DNA from: Bacteroidales bacterium
Lineage (GTDB): Bacteria > Bacteroidota > Bacteroidia > Bacteroidales > GCA-2748055
Direction of reading: 5' to 3'
NCBI GenBank assembly: GCA_023138875.1
Contig: JAGLOO010000013.1
Span: 1-64,000, forward strand
DNA length: 64,000 bases
Under the pieces are notes generated by a model, which ran no database searches, had not been told where the DNA came from, and saw only the letters and a program-made list of their open reading frames with translations. Below are positions 9,603-19,377 of the stretch, one piece after another; the first letter of the stretch is position 1, and every line of letters begins with the position of its first letter. Position numbers and translations under genes: made by a program.

Positions 9603-10321
9603 CTCCGGCTGAAGACGTTGTATTTCAATATGCACCAGAGCGCCCTGAAGGCATCCTTCCAGTTGATCTTTTTCCCTTCTGCATAGGTTCGTCCGTAGTA
9701 GGAGATTCCAACCTCGTAGATACGGACGTCGGGTATCCGGGCGATTTTCGCCGTGATCTCCGGCTCGAAACCAAACCTTTTTTCCTTCAGATTCAGGGGT
9801 TTGACAAACTCAGAGCGGAACAACTTGTAACAGGTTTCCATATCTGTAAGGTTGAGGTTGGTAAACATATTGGAAAGCCGGGTAAGAAACCGGTTCCCGA
9901 TGGAATGCCAGTAAAACAAGATGCGGTGAGGATTGTTTCCCATAAAACGGGAACCGTACACCACATCGGCGAACCCCTCCAGGCATGGTTTCAACAGATC
10001 CTTATACTCCCGGGGATCGTACTCCAGGTCGGCATCCTGAACAATGAGGTATTCTCCGTTTACTTCTTTGATTCCGCGGTGAATGGCAGCACCTTTCCCC
10101 ATATTGACAGGTTGGTGATAAATGCGGATTCCTTCATCACCGGTTTTTTCGAGGTGTTCCCGGAGCACTTCAAATGTTCGGTCTGTGGAGCAGTCATTCA
10201 CAATTACGATCTCCTTTTCCATTCCCTCCGGTAACTCCACTGCCCTGATACTGTCAAGGACCCTGGTCAGGGTCTTTTCTTCATTGTAGCATGGTATAAT
10301 GATGGACAGAAGGTTCTCCAT
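9599..10321 (-). CDS. Glycosyltransferase family 2 (polyprenyl-phosphate sugar transferase-like)
   Basis: A 240-residue GT-A fold GT2 enzyme of the dolichol-phosphate mannosyltransferase type. It starts LSIIIPCYNEEKTL, has the DxD-like motif in VQDADLEYDP, and ends without the C-terminal membrane helices of GtrB/ArnC proteins. It likely transfers a sugar from a nucleotide donor to a polyprenyl phosphate, which the flanking GT-C-like membrane proteins could use. It is coupled to the downstream membrane gene by a 4-bp overlap. Confidence 0.88.
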   Translation of the reverse strand: MENLLSIIIPCYNEEKTLTRVLDSIRAVELPEGMEKEIVIVNDCSTDRTFEVLREHLEKTGDEGIRIYHQPVNMGKGAAIHRGIKEVNGEYLIVQDADLEYDPREYKDLLKPCLEGFADVVYGSRFMGNNPHRILFYWHSIGNRFLTRLSNMFTNLNLTDMETCYKLFRSEFVKPLNLKEKRFGFEPEITAKIARIPDVRIYEVGISYYGRTYAEGKKINWKDAFRALWCILKYNVFSRR

Positions 10322-10365
10322 GGGATTCTATTTTCGTTTCAAATATATCAATTTCTAACAGATAG

Positions 10366-12123
10366 TTAACCTGGAAGATTCTGTTTACGTAAGAATCTGA
10401 TTCTGATATTCTTAAGTTTCGTTGATTCCTTGCCTGAGTAGCATAGCAGCGTAAGTTTTTTCTCACTTAGGTCTTCGAAAGGTTCTAAGGAATAATTGTA
10501 TGTCCCGGTTTGCGGTTTATTTAGTTCGTCATCTGCGAAATGAATCAGATATCTCCTTTGCCAGTATAAACTCTCTGATCCTTCCTTATCACTGATAATC
10601 AATGCGATTCTCGTATCATTCTGCTTAAGAAAATCATTATCAATTGATACCTGTATCAGACTTACATCTTTGAACTCAATTAAATCGGAACTGTTTGTAA
10701 TATACACCACTTCAACTTCCCCGGGCAAAACGATAAAATCCCCTGCAGTCCGCTCATCCACTTGCTCGTAATCCTTGATATCGACAGGTGTTTTATAAAG
10801 TAAACCCATGAACTGTTTGTCTCTCTGCAGAAATATCCGCCAGTATTTTTCCTTATCCATATTGATATTGTGCAGGATATAGTTCCTGTACTGGTAGGTC
10901 TGTATAATATTCAGGGGGATGGTAAGTATGGAAAGTGCAATAATGGCATGCCTCGGAACACGGTTTGACTCATTGAGTAAAATTGCCAGGGGTATGAAAA
11001 ATACTGTAAAATAGTCAATATAGGCCCTCAGCCCATAACTTGCACCATAATACCAGCTAAACCATGAAGAAAGAATATAGGTAATGAAAATGAAGAACCC
11101 AATCCATGTAAACACGAGAAAATACCGCTTTCTAAAACCAAGCCAGGTCACACTCAAGAAGGCAATAAACATTACCGGAGTATAAACAAAGAATCCCTTC
11201 TTATACCCAAAAAGAATCTTAAAGAATTGAGGGTCAAGAAAATTAAAACTATATCCCTGATATGAATATAACAGGAAATCCCCGGTCTGTAAATACCACA
11301 TGATGGCTTGGACAGAGAAAACAGCCAGGAAGCAAAACAGGGCCAGTATCACAATCCGGTAATTCCGGACAAGATTTCTAATTCTCTTTACCAGGTTACT
11401 ATATGATCCGGCAAGAAAGGGAACAAAAAGGACGATCATCAGATTGACCTGTCTGAGGATTAATACTAAGCCCAGCAGGAGTGCGGCTACAATGATATCT
11501 TTGCCTTTCTCGTACAAAAAAAAAGACCTGATATAGTAGATAAAGGCCGTTATAGCAAACATCGAAAACACATGGCTAAAACCTGCATCTTTATTTGCAT
11601 AAATGGTTACCGGCGTTGCCAGTACCATCAGTAACTGGCAGAACGTAATTATTCCGGGTCTTATCTGATATGTCTTTAGAACCTTCTTCAGGAAAATTAG
11701 ACTGAGGAATACATAAAAAAGTGCTGTATAATAGATGGTTCTCTGAAATGGCAACTGGTAACCATCTGAATAGGTGCCTTCCAACTCTGTTGTCAGATGT
11801 GTGAAAATGAAGAATGGAAGTTCCAGTAATGCAGTTCCGCAGGCGTATATATTTACCATATACTCTTTATAGGCAACATATCCAACCGTACTGTTTATTC
11901 GATTATAGACTTCCGGGTTCTCAGGAAGTGGCAAGTCCTTTCTTACCAGGTCATGGTATATAAAGATCGAAGGAAGATAATCGTAATATCCCTTACCGTC
12001 CCCTTTGAATTTTTCATCCACATTCCCGATATAGGAGTTTACCAGAAAAACGTATAGAAATACAATGAGTGTCTCATTGAAGATAGTCGCAAGGGTTCTT
12101 ATCAATTCCTTATTTGATTTCAA
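10366..12123 (-). CDS. Large polytopic membrane protein, paralogue-like to 8328-9602
   Basis: A 585-residue membrane protein. The first ~420 residues carry about eleven hydrophobic helices; the last ~150 residues are soluble and beta-rich. The N-terminal third parallels the smaller protein at 8328-9602: GKGYYDYLPSIFIYHD versus MEGYYQYLPYTFFKEKD, and ACGTALLELPFF versus TCGVAILQLPFF. The two are therefore distant homologues with different C-termini. Probably a GT-C glycosyltransferase of a surface glycan, but no catalytic residue can be assigned with confidence. The sequence is more AT-rich than its neighbours. About 120 bp of non-coding DNA separates it from the MBOAT gene. Confidence 0.7.
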   Translation of the reverse strand: MKSNKELIRTLATIFNETLIVFLYVFLVNSYIGNVDEKFKGDGKGYYDYLPSIFIYHDLVRKDLPLPENPEVYNRINSTVGYVAYKEYMVNIYACGTALLELPFFIFTHLTTELEGTYSDGYQLPFQRTIYYTALFYVFLSLIFLKKVLKTYQIRPGIITFCQLLMVLATPVTIYANKDAGFSHVFSMFAITAFIYYIRSFFLYEKGKDIIVAALLLGLVLILRQVNLMIVLFVPFLAGSYSNLVKRIRNLVRNYRIVILALFCFLAVFSVQAIMWYLQTGDFLLYSYQGYSFNFLDPQFFKILFGYKKGFFVYTPVMFIAFLSVTWLGFRKRYFLVFTWIGFFIFITYILSSWFSWYYGASYGLRAYIDYFTVFFIPLAILLNESNRVPRHAIIALSILTIPLNIIQTYQYRNYILHNINMDKEKYWRIFLQRDKQFMGLLYKTPVDIKDYEQVDERTAGDFIVLPGEVEVVYITNSSDLIEFKDVSLIQVSIDNDFLKQNDTRIALIISDKEGSESLYWQRRYLIHFADDELNKPQTGTYNYSLEPFEDLSEKKLTLLCYSGKESTKLKNIRIRFLRKQNLPG

Positions 12124-12244
12124 TTGTTAGAGGTTTGAGGCTATCCGTTTGGGACAATAGTAAGTGCTCATTCATAAAAGTAGGGAATAAATCTGTCTGT
12201 CAGAAGAACAATTTGCAAATTCCCCCGGCGATTCGAAAATACAA

Positions 12245-13750
12245 TTAAAACTGGAAGTAGATAAAGGGCTGCAGTTCGGCCGACCATGACTGGTAGATGG
12301 CGAAGATCACAAGCGCGGTGATCAGGACCTTGGCCCAGATAGGGATCCTGATGAACCAGTCCAGCAGGGCCAGTTTCCATCGTTCCGGAACCCAGTGGGT
12401 GAAATATCCCAGAGCCATGACCAGGAAGACCAGGCGGTAGCTCCAGAGCACCTGGGGGATGATCGATCCGTTGAACTCGCGGGTGACCTGGTAGATAAAC
12501 TGGTTGGCCTTTTCCATGGATTCGGACCGGAACCAGATGCGGGTGAAGGTGATGAACAAAAAGGTGTTGAAGATCTTCCAGAACCTGACGGCCCGGTGTT
12601 TGCTCTTCTCGTAGGGACTGATCCTTTTCCATAACTTGTAGACCACCAGTCCCACTCCGTTCAATCCGCCCCACACCAAGAACTGCCAGCTGGCACCGTG
12701 CCAGAGACCACCCAGCAGCATGGTGATCATCAGGTTTACATCGGTCATGATCCTCCCCTTCCGGTTACCCCCCAGTGGAATGTAGAGATAATCCCTGAGC
12801 CAGCTGGAAAGGGAGATGTGCCAGCGTTTCCAGAAATTCCCCACACTGGTGGCCTTATAGGGGGAATTGAAATTCTTGGGAATCCGGAATCCCAGCAACA
12901 GCGCCACACCAATGGCTATATCGGTATACCCGGAGAAATCCACATATACCTGGAGGGAATAGCCAAAGAGGGCCATCAGGTTCTCAAATCCCGAAAATCC
13001 CGTGGGATTGGAAAAGACCCTGTCGATGAAGTTCAGGGCCAGGTAATCCCCGATCACCATCTTCTTGAACAATCCCTTCAGGATCAGGAACAGGGCAAAC
13101 CCAAATTCCTGATAAGAAAGGCTGTACCGTTTATAGAGTTGGGGAATAAACTCCGATGCGCGGACGATGGGACCGGCCACCAGCTGGGGAAAAAAGGAGA
13201 CATAAAAACCGAAATCGAGGATGTGCTTCACAGGATCGACCTTCCTGCGATAGACATCCACCGTATAGGATATGGTCTGAAAGGTATAGAAAGAGATGCC
13301 CACCGGGAGCAGGATCATGGAAACATCGAAATGGGTATCGGTGAGCCGGTTTGACCAGAGGGCCAGGTGGTTCACCACCTCAATATCCAGGTTGAAAAGG
13401 GCATTGACCGTATCCACAAAAAAGTAGGTGTATTTGAAATAGGAGAGCATGAAGAGATTGATAAATACGCTCATGATCACTCCGAATTTCTTCCATCCCT
13501 TCCTGTGGGAATAATGGATCAGGTTCCCCAGGTAGAAATCCGATGCGGTTGAAAAGACAAGGATCAGGAAGAAGAGTCCCGAGGTTTTCCAGTAGAAGAA
13601 GAGGCTGGCTGCAAAGAGGAAGGCATTCCTGACGGCGCGCTCTTTGTAAATGATGGAATAGACAAGCAACACCACAACATAGAAGAGCCAGAAGAAGAGC
13701 CGGGTGAAAATCAGCGGATTTTCAGGATCAAAGAGGAATATGTCCAACAT
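12245..13750 (-). CDS. MBOAT family O-acyltransferase (AlgI/DltB-like)
   Basis: A 501-residue polytopic enzyme of the membrane-bound O-acyltransferase family. The catalytic His is in GGLWHGASW, and other family signatures are FPQLVAGPIVRASEF and FWKRWHISLSSWLRDYLY-type sequence. It moves an acyl group, usually acetyl, across the inner membrane for transfer to a polysaccharide. The gene directly upstream in the operon is an SGNH hydrolase, the usual periplasmic partner, so the pair probably acetylates an exopolysaccharide or wall glycan. I chose ATG 13750; an in-frame TTG at 13762 is the alternative. It is the last gene of the operon that begins with parA. Confidence 0.93.
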   Translation of the reverse strand: MLDIFLFDPENPLIFTRLFFWLFYVVVLLVYSIIYKERAVRNAFLFAASLFFYWKTSGLFFLILVFSTASDFYLGNLIHYSHRKGWKKFGVIMSVFINLFMLSYFKYTYFFVDTVNALFNLDIEVVNHLALWSNRLTDTHFDVSMILLPVGISFYTFQTISYTVDVYRRKVDPVKHILDFGFYVSFFPQLVAGPIVRASEFIPQLYKRYSLSYQEFGFALFLILKGLFKKMVIGDYLALNFIDRVFSNPTGFSGFENLMALFGYSLQVYVDFSGYTDIAIGVALLLGFRIPKNFNSPYKATSVGNFWKRWHISLSSWLRDYLYIPLGGNRKGRIMTDVNLMITMLLGGLWHGASWQFLVWGGLNGVGLVVYKLWKRISPYEKSKHRAVRFWKIFNTFLFITFTRIWFRSESMEKANQFIYQVTREFNGSIIPQVLWSYRLVFLVMALGYFTHWVPERWKLALLDWFIRIPIWAKVLITALVIFAIYQSWSAELQPFIYFQF

Positions 13751-13766
13751 GATCTGACTCAATGGA

Positions 13767-15221
13767 TTATATTTTCAAATGAAAATTGTTGTATTCAAGC
13801 ATCAGGGCATTGTAGAACATCTCTGCCACCAGGTTGACGCCAAGGGCTGTGAAATGCACATAATCGGTAGAAGCCAGGGGTGGGTCTGCATGCACAAATG
13901 AAGGCATTGAATTGTACCCCCCCATGGCCGTATACAGGTCCCAGAAAGCAAACCCACTGTCAAGGGCCGCATTTTTTAGTGCATCCCTGATGGGCTCAAT
14001 GGTGGGATAAGTTTTAAATACCCCCCTCTCCTTGATCGACATGTCAGACGGACCGATCACGATGACCGGGGTACCGGGACATATCTCCTTAATGAATTGT
14101 AATTCGCGTTTGAAGGCACGTTGGTAATAACCAGAATTCATATAAGGTACCACGTTCCCCCCGAACTGCAGCATAATAAGACCGGGTGACAGGTGATCCA
14201 GCATGGCTTTCTGTTGTCCCCGGTTCATCTTTGTAAATATGAGACCAGAACCTCCCCGCATGGCAATGTTGTCCACCTGCAGTCCACCATCCGACTCAAA
14301 GGAGATCCCGTAGATCCGTCCCCCTTCCGGCAGATCAAGGTGCACCTTGAGGTCTTTCACTGCCCCGTGATGCCTGTAGTCTGCCACACTGAATCCATCA
14401 GGAATATGCTTCAGTGTATCGGTAATGGTATCGTTCACCTGGAAGGCTATGGACGCCTTATCCACATAGGAATGCAGGAAGATCCTGATGCGGTTGAAGC
14501 GTCCTGTCCTGCGGGAGGTATTGAAACGGAAGTGCAACAAGGGCCAATCCGCATCTTCAGCTATTGGAACCGATGCAAATGCACCCATCACTCCGTAGGA
14601 ATTGTGCCTGATGGTGCTGTCTCTTTTCCCGAAGAAGGTGTACCGCAACCACTCTCCTTCCTGATCCTGCTCGTAGGCCATATGGCCCGAAAAGATTGGA
14701 ATGGCCGGTACCAGACCGGTTCCCGATCCACCGAAATATTGCTGAAGCCGGTACCTGATCAGAGCGGTCATTCTGTCATCTTCTATCTGAGAATCGCCGA
14801 AATGAAGGATCCTTGTCCGCACGACTGAACCGTTTCGCAGTCCACCGAGCGTTCTGAAGAAGGGAGCCAGCAGATCTTCTTCCCCTTCGGCAAACTGCAA
14901 CCTGAAAACCGATTGCTTCAGGCTATCGGCATTGGCAGGAGTAACAACAGGTTGCGGGACCTCACCGCCCGTATCATCGGTCCGGGCCAGGTCCTCCTCC
15001 GGATCCGACTCAGGATCATCGGTCACCGTCGCTCCTGCCATCAGGCGCTCCACACTCTTATTCATTTTCAATGTGTCTTCCCGGAACAGGTCAGAAACAG
15101 AAAGAAACGAGAGCCGGAGGTCACCGGTCACGCCAATACCCTGTTCGGGCATAAGGAGGGCAATAATAGAAAGCAGCAGCAGTACCACCACAAAGAATAT
15201 GAAGATCCGGAATGGCTTCAT
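13767..15221 (-). CDS. Membrane-anchored SGNH/GDSL hydrolase (probable glycan O-acetyltransferase partner)
   Basis: A 484-residue protein with an N-terminal signal anchor (residues 5-24) and an SGNH fold. Block I is LHFGDSQIEDDRM with the nucleophile Ser, a block III Asn lies in QFGGNVVPYM, and the C-terminal catalytic Asp/His pair is in STDYVHFTALG. In AlgI-AlgJ/X and DltB-DltD systems such proteins complete acyl transfer in the periplasm after the MBOAT step; the MBOAT gene follows after 16 bp. Its start overlaps the mltD stop as ATGA. A low-complexity acidic linker lies between residues 60 and 95. It could instead be a deacetylase. Confidence 0.85.
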   Translation of the reverse strand: MKPFRIFIFFVVVLLLLSIIALLMPEQGIGVTGDLRLSFLSVSDLFREDTLKMNKSVERLMAGATVTDDPESDPEEDLARTDDTGGEVPQPVVTPANADSLKQSVFRLQFAEGEEDLLAPFFRTLGGLRNGSVVRTRILHFGDSQIEDDRMTALIRYRLQQYFGGSGTGLVPAIPIFSGHMAYEQDQEGEWLRYTFFGKRDSTIRHNSYGVMGAFASVPIAEDADWPLLHFRFNTSRRTGRFNRIRIFLHSYVDKASIAFQVNDTITDTLKHIPDGFSVADYRHHGAVKDLKVHLDLPEGGRIYGISFESDGGLQVDNIAMRGGSGLIFTKMNRGQQKAMLDHLSPGLIMLQFGGNVVPYMNSGYYQRAFKRELQFIKEICPGTPVIVIGPSDMSIKERGVFKTYPTIEPIRDALKNAALDSGFAFWDLYTAMGGYNSMPSFVHADPPLASTDYVHFTALGVNLVAEMFYNALMLEYNNFHLKI

Positions 15222-16867
15222 ATGATGGGCTTAACCCTGATCACCTGTCCGGGCCGTATCTTGGAAGAATTGGTAATATTGTTCAGCCTGGCGATATCGG
15301 TCTCTGTTGTACCCGGATATTTCCGGGCGATCTCCCACAGGGTGTCCCCCTGTTTCACCACATAGGTGACCCAATCCCCCGATCCGGTATCTGCGGAAGC
15401 CGGGGATGTAGTAGCCGGGGATGCAGCCCCACCCCCGGATGCGGTGTTGCTGGCAGAGGATGTGGAAACCGGTCTTCCTGCAAACTGCTGCTTTTGGGTG
15501 AAGCTCATGTTGTTCACCTCCCTGTACCGGGATGATTTCCCTTTGGGTTTGTAAATCACCATTTTCTGCCCGGTCCTGATCATGTTCCGGCTGATGTTGT
15601 TCCAGTACCGCAAATCGGAAGCCCTTACATCATACCAGTCAGCAATAAACCCCACATTGTCGCCCGAACGGACCGTATAATAGAGCTTATCGTATTTATC
15701 TGCAGGGAGATCCACCCTGTGTCTTGATGAATACCTGAGGGGAGTGGCGACCATCTTTCCCTGATCGAAGAAAACCGAATCCTTATAGGAGAATATGCTG
15801 TCCTGCAGGTCAATAAGAGAGGTTGTCAGTTCAACGGGTACCTTGACTGAATACCCTTGCTTTGCAGTGGCCGGCACTACATCCTGCCTGTACTGGGGAT
15901 TCATATCGCGCAACTGATGAATGGGGATTCCGAGCACTTCGGCTATCTGTTTCAGATGCACCTGTTCATGCACCACCAGCGTATCGGTATACCTGGGTAG
16001 TGTCAGCGGGGCACTGTTGAGCAAATGTTCGGAATGGTAATTCATGGTATAGGTGGCTGCAATGAAAGCAGGTACATATCCCCGTGTTTCCCTGGGTAAA
16101 AAATAGTATATCTCCCAGAAAGTGCGTTTTCCTCCCGATCTTCGGATGGCTTTGTTCACATTGCCGGGTCCGCAATTGTAAGCGGCAAGGGCCATGGTCC
16201 AGTCATTGTAAATCTCATAAAGGTCCACCAGGAATCGAGCAGCCGCATGGGTGGCAGCCACCGGATCCCGCCTTTCATCCACAAGGGAGTTTATGGTGAG
16301 GCCGTACTGCTTGCCGGTGCTGTACATAAATTGCCAGGTACCTACCGCGCCCGCACGGGAAACCGCTCTGGGGTTTAGTGCTGACTCGATGATGGAGAGG
16401 TATTTCAGCTCGTAGGGGACCCCGTAATAATCAAAGACCTCCTCAAAGATGGGGAAGTAGTATTCAGACAACCCAAGCATGATCCGCACCTGTTCCCTTC
16501 TTTTCCTTGTATACACATTGATGTAATTCTTGACGATCCTGTTGTAGGTGAGATCAACCACCGAGGGGATATCCGCCAGGCGCTGTAGATAGACGGAGTC
16601 CGTAAAATCGGGGATCAGGGTATCCGCTTCGGGGGAGTAATCATCCACCGCATTCTCAAGGGACTGGTTCACATACCACAGGTTGAGCAGACTGTCCAGG
16701 TTATCCCCGGTCTTCAGTGCTGCCTCACCCTCCATGGTAAATGTGTCGGGAGGGGTAATGGTGTCGGAAGAGGTAATGGTGTCCTGACTGTTTATACTTA
16801 CCACAGTGAAAAACAGCATAACCCCGATCAGTATCGTGATTCCTTTTTTTCTTCTCTTCTTCATCAT
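15218..16867 (-). CDS. mltD: MltD-like lytic transglycosylase with LysM domains
   Basis: A 549-residue exported murein hydrolase. It has an N-terminal signal sequence, then an SLT domain (about 125-270) with the catalytic Glu in IIESALNPRAVS and the family motifs GTWQFM and ALAAYNCGPGNV. A degenerate LysM (HLKQIAEVLGIPIHQL) follows, then two clear LysM modules (YYTVRSGDNVGFIADWY and TYVVKQGDTLWEIARKY). It cleaves glycan strands to 1,6-anhydro products. A Ser/Ala/Thr-rich linker precedes the last LysM. It overlaps both neighbours by 4 bp, placing a wall-remodelling enzyme in the chromosome-partition operon. Confidence 0.94.
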   Translation of the reverse strand: MMKKRRKKGITILIGVMLFFTVVSINSQDTITSSDTITPPDTFTMEGEAALKTGDNLDSLLNLWYVNQSLENAVDDYSPEADTLIPDFTDSVYLQRLADIPSVVDLTYNRIVKNYINVYTRKRREQVRIMLGLSEYYFPIFEEVFDYYGVPYELKYLSIIESALNPRAVSRAGAVGTWQFMYSTGKQYGLTINSLVDERRDPVAATHAAARFLVDLYEIYNDWTMALAAYNCGPGNVNKAIRRSGGKRTFWEIYYFLPRETRGYVPAFIAATYTMNYHSEHLLNSAPLTLPRYTDTLVVHEQVHLKQIAEVLGIPIHQLRDMNPQYRQDVVPATAKQGYSVKVPVELTTSLIDLQDSIFSYKDSVFFDQGKMVATPLRYSSRHRVDLPADKYDKLYYTVRSGDNVGFIADWYDVRASDLRYWNNISRNMIRTGQKMVIYKPKGKSSRYREVNNMSFTQKQQFAGRPVSTSSASNTASGGGAASPATTSPASADTGSGDWVTYVVKQGDTLWEIARKYPGTTETDIARLNNITNSSKIRPGQVIRVKPII

Positions 16868-17457
16868 TTTCCTTTTAAATCAAAACTGCACGTGAGTCCG
16901 TATGCCTGACCTGAACCACTGGCAGGGATCATCATGGGTTGCAGGGAGGGAGCGATGCGGAGGGAAAGGTTATCATTCACTTCCCAGCTGTAGAGCTGGG
17001 CATCCACATAGGCATCCACCACCTGCAGGGCATATACGACAATCAATCCAATATAGCTGAGTTCCATGTTCCTTCGCCAGCCTTGGAGGACACGCTCATT
17101 GTAGGTGTCCTGTAAGAGGGAATAATCGAGGATTGCCTGCTTGTAATTTTTCGTATTATATACAATGGCATAACCTGCAACTCCCAGTGCAGCATATACG
17201 ATGGGGATCTTGAAATATTTCCCGTTGTAGCCCTGACCGAGGCCCGGAAGCACAAGTGAATACATGATGGCCTTTGAGGCCGAGTGGCTGAAATCAGGTT
17301 GTTCTACCACAAGCGTATCGGCATACCGCATGTCGCTATCAACAAACTGAATGATTGAATCGGATTTATGGGTTACAATGATTGAATCGGGCTCCTGGCT
17401 GAATGCCGGGGATGCCAGGATGGAAATGAGGAAAATCGCCTGAATGATCCTGTTCAT
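16864..17457 (-). CDS. DUF5683 membrane protein
   Basis: A 197-residue protein with an N-terminal signal peptide (residues 1-20) and the DUF5683 core: KAIMYSLVLPGLGQGYNGKY, then two hydrophobic helices and the ALQVVDAYVDAQLY motif. The function is not known. In Bacteroidota it is regularly found between parB and a lytic transglycosylase gene, as here, with 4-bp overlaps on both sides, which implies coordinated production. Confidence 0.88.
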   Translation of the reverse strand: MNRIIQAIFLISILASPAFSQEPDSIIVTHKSDSIIQFVDSDMRYADTLVVEQPDFSHSASKAIMYSLVLPGLGQGYNGKYFKIPIVYAALGVAGYAIVYNTKNYKQAILDYSLLQDTYNERVLQGWRRNMELSYIGLIVVYALQVVDAYVDAQLYSWEVNDNLSLRIAPSLQPMMIPASGSGQAYGLTCSFDLKGK

Positions 17458-18332
17458 TTACCCGGTTTATCGAATATACTTACAATGCGTTGCAAGTCTT
17501 CATCCGATTTAAAAGGTATAACGATACGGCCTATCCCTTTATTGCTTCGCTTAAACTCGACAGTGGCTCCAAAATGGTGGGACAGGTGTTCCCTGAGATC
17601 TTCGTAATCTGACCGTTGAACCTCTTCTGCAGGATGCGCTTCTGTGTTGTCCTTTTTTACCCGCTTGGCCAGGGCTTCAACATTCCTGACAGAAAGGTCC
17701 CGGGTAAGGATCTTCCCAAATACATCCAGCTGCAGCTCCTTATCCTCAATAGCCAGCAATGCCCTGGCATGCCCCATAGAAATTCTTTTTTCCCGGATGG
17801 CTGTCTGTATCTCCACAGGGAGATTTAATAGTCTCAGGTAATTGGCGATGGTGGCCCGTTTTTTACCTATCCGGATACCCAGGCCTTCCTGGGTCAGGCT
17901 GAATTCCTCGATGAGGCGCTGGTAGGAAATGGCCACCTCGATGGCATCCAGGTCTTCCCTCTGAATATTCTCAACCAATGCCAGCTCCAGCATTTTGTCA
18001 TCACCCGCCTCACGTACATAGGCAGGGATCCGTCTTAATCCGGCTTTCTTGGCAGCCTTCAACCGCCGTTCACCTGTGATAAGCTGGTAGGAGGAATCAT
18101 CAGCTCTCCTCACGGTAATGGGCTGTATGATGCCATGCTCTTCCACCGACATCACCAGTTCATTAAGAGCCTCTTCATCAAAGGAGGTACGCGGCTGGAA
18201 AGGGTTCAGTGAGATATTCTTTAAAGGAATCTCACTGACCGCCGAAGGGGAATGGACCAGCGGTCTGTCCTGGTCTTCAGAAACATCGATCAATGCCCCC
18301 AGTCCTCTGCCCAATGCGTTCTTTTTTGCCAT
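17454..18332 (-). CDS. parB: Chromosome partitioning protein ParB
   Basis: A 292-residue ParB/Spo0J-type CTP-dependent DNA clamp. It has the ParB/Srx N-terminal domain with the CTP-binding box TGERRLKAAKKAG and box II ENIQREDLDAIEVA. A helix-turn-helix follows (GLGIRIGKKRATIANYLRLL), then a C-terminal dimerisation segment. It binds parS near the origin and loads SMC. No centromere-like CACGTG palindrome was seen in the window. It follows parA by 12 bp. Confidence 0.96.
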   Translation of the reverse strand: MAKKNALGRGLGALIDVSEDQDRPLVHSPSAVSEIPLKNISLNPFQPRTSFDEEALNELVMSVEEHGIIQPITVRRADDSSYQLITGERRLKAAKKAGLRRIPAYVREAGDDKMLELALVENIQREDLDAIEVAISYQRLIEEFSLTQEGLGIRIGKKRATIANYLRLLNLPVEIQTAIREKRISMGHARALLAIEDKELQLDVFGKILTRDLSVRNVEALAKRVKKDNTEAHPAEEVQRSDYEDLREHLSHHFGATVEFKRSNKGIGRIVIPFKSDEDLQRIVSIFDKPGK

Positions 18333-18344
18333 AAGGATGAATAA

Positions 18345-19145
18345 TTAATCCATTACTTTTTCTTCCTGCTTCAGCAGGGTTTCTTCATTCTTCTGCAGGA
18401 TCTCCCTTGCCAGGTTCAGATAACTGATAGCTCCCCTGGATTCTGCATCATAGAGAACTGCCGGTTTTCCAAAACTCGGAGCTTCACTAAGCTTGATATT
18501 TCGCTGGATGATGGTTTCGAAAACCATCTGCTGGAAATGCTTTCTCACCTCATCCACCACCTGGTTGGAAAGCCTCAGCCGGGCATCGTACATGGTCAGC
18601 AAAAAACCTTCAATCTCCAGTTCAGGATTGAGGCCCCGTTGAATGATGTTGATGGTATTCAGTAATTTACCCAGTCCTTCCAGGGCAAAATACTCACACT
18701 GAACAGGAATGATCACCGAATCGGCGGCCGCCAATGCATTCACAGTTATCAAACCAAGGGAGGGAGAACAATCGATCAGGATATAATCGTATTCCTCCTT
18801 CACCTGATCGATGACGTTTTTCAATATGTATTCCCGTTCATTCATATTCAACATCTCTATCTCCGCTCCAACCAGATCAATATGAGAGGGGATCAGATCA
18901 AGGTGATTGATTTCACTGTTCAGAATGATTTTCCTGGGATCGGCATCTTCAATCAGGCATTCATAGATGCTTGTTTTTACTTTTTTGATATCAAATCCAG
19001 AACCGGAAGTGGCATTGGCCTGCGGATCTGCATCAATGATCAAAACCTTCTTTTCGAGCACAGCAAGGCTTGCTCCAAGGTTGATAGTTGAAGTGGTTTT
19101 CCCAACGCCACCCTTCTGATTCGATATCGCAATAACTTTACCCAT
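18345..19145 (-). CDS. parA: Chromosome partitioning ATPase ParA/Soj
   Basis: A 266-residue ParA-type ATPase with the deviant Walker A KGGVGKTTSTINL, Walker A' DADPQANATSG, and Walker B ILIDCSPSLG. It drives segregation with ParB, and its length is typical of chromosomal Soj. It is the first gene of a six-gene overlapping operon (parA, parB, DUF5683, mltD, SGNH, MBOAT). The 230-bp divergent region upstream is AT-rich and should hold the promoter. Confidence 0.96.
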   Translation of the reverse strand: MGKVIAISNQKGGVGKTTSTINLGASLAVLEKKVLIIDADPQANATSGSGFDIKKVKTSIYECLIEDADPRKIILNSEINHLDLIPSHIDLVGAEIEMLNMNEREYILKNVIDQVKEEYDYILIDCSPSLGLITVNALAAADSVIIPVQCEYFALEGLGKLLNTINIIQRGLNPELEIEGFLLTMYDARLRLSNQVVDEVRKHFQQMVFETIIQRNIKLSEAPSFGKPAVLYDAESRGAISYLNLAREILQKNEETLLKQEEKVMD

Positions 19146-19377
19146 TGGCCTATTCGTTTATTGAAGTTGGATATTTAAAACGGGTTTCAAATTTACTATT
19201 TTCGCGTAGCCCGCTATTTTTACCCATTTTGTTATTGTAAACAATGATTTTTCATTTATAAACACCTTATTAACATTTTTCATTTATAACTTTCTAAGAC
19301 ATTAGGTTCCAACACTGCAAAGATAGAACAATCATGACCATGACGTTAGAATTTATTTATCTTTGACTCGCAGGATT

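Noticed and set aside
19146-19362. parS site near parAB
   Set aside because: No CACGTG-centred palindrome was found in the divergent region or elsewhere in the par operon.
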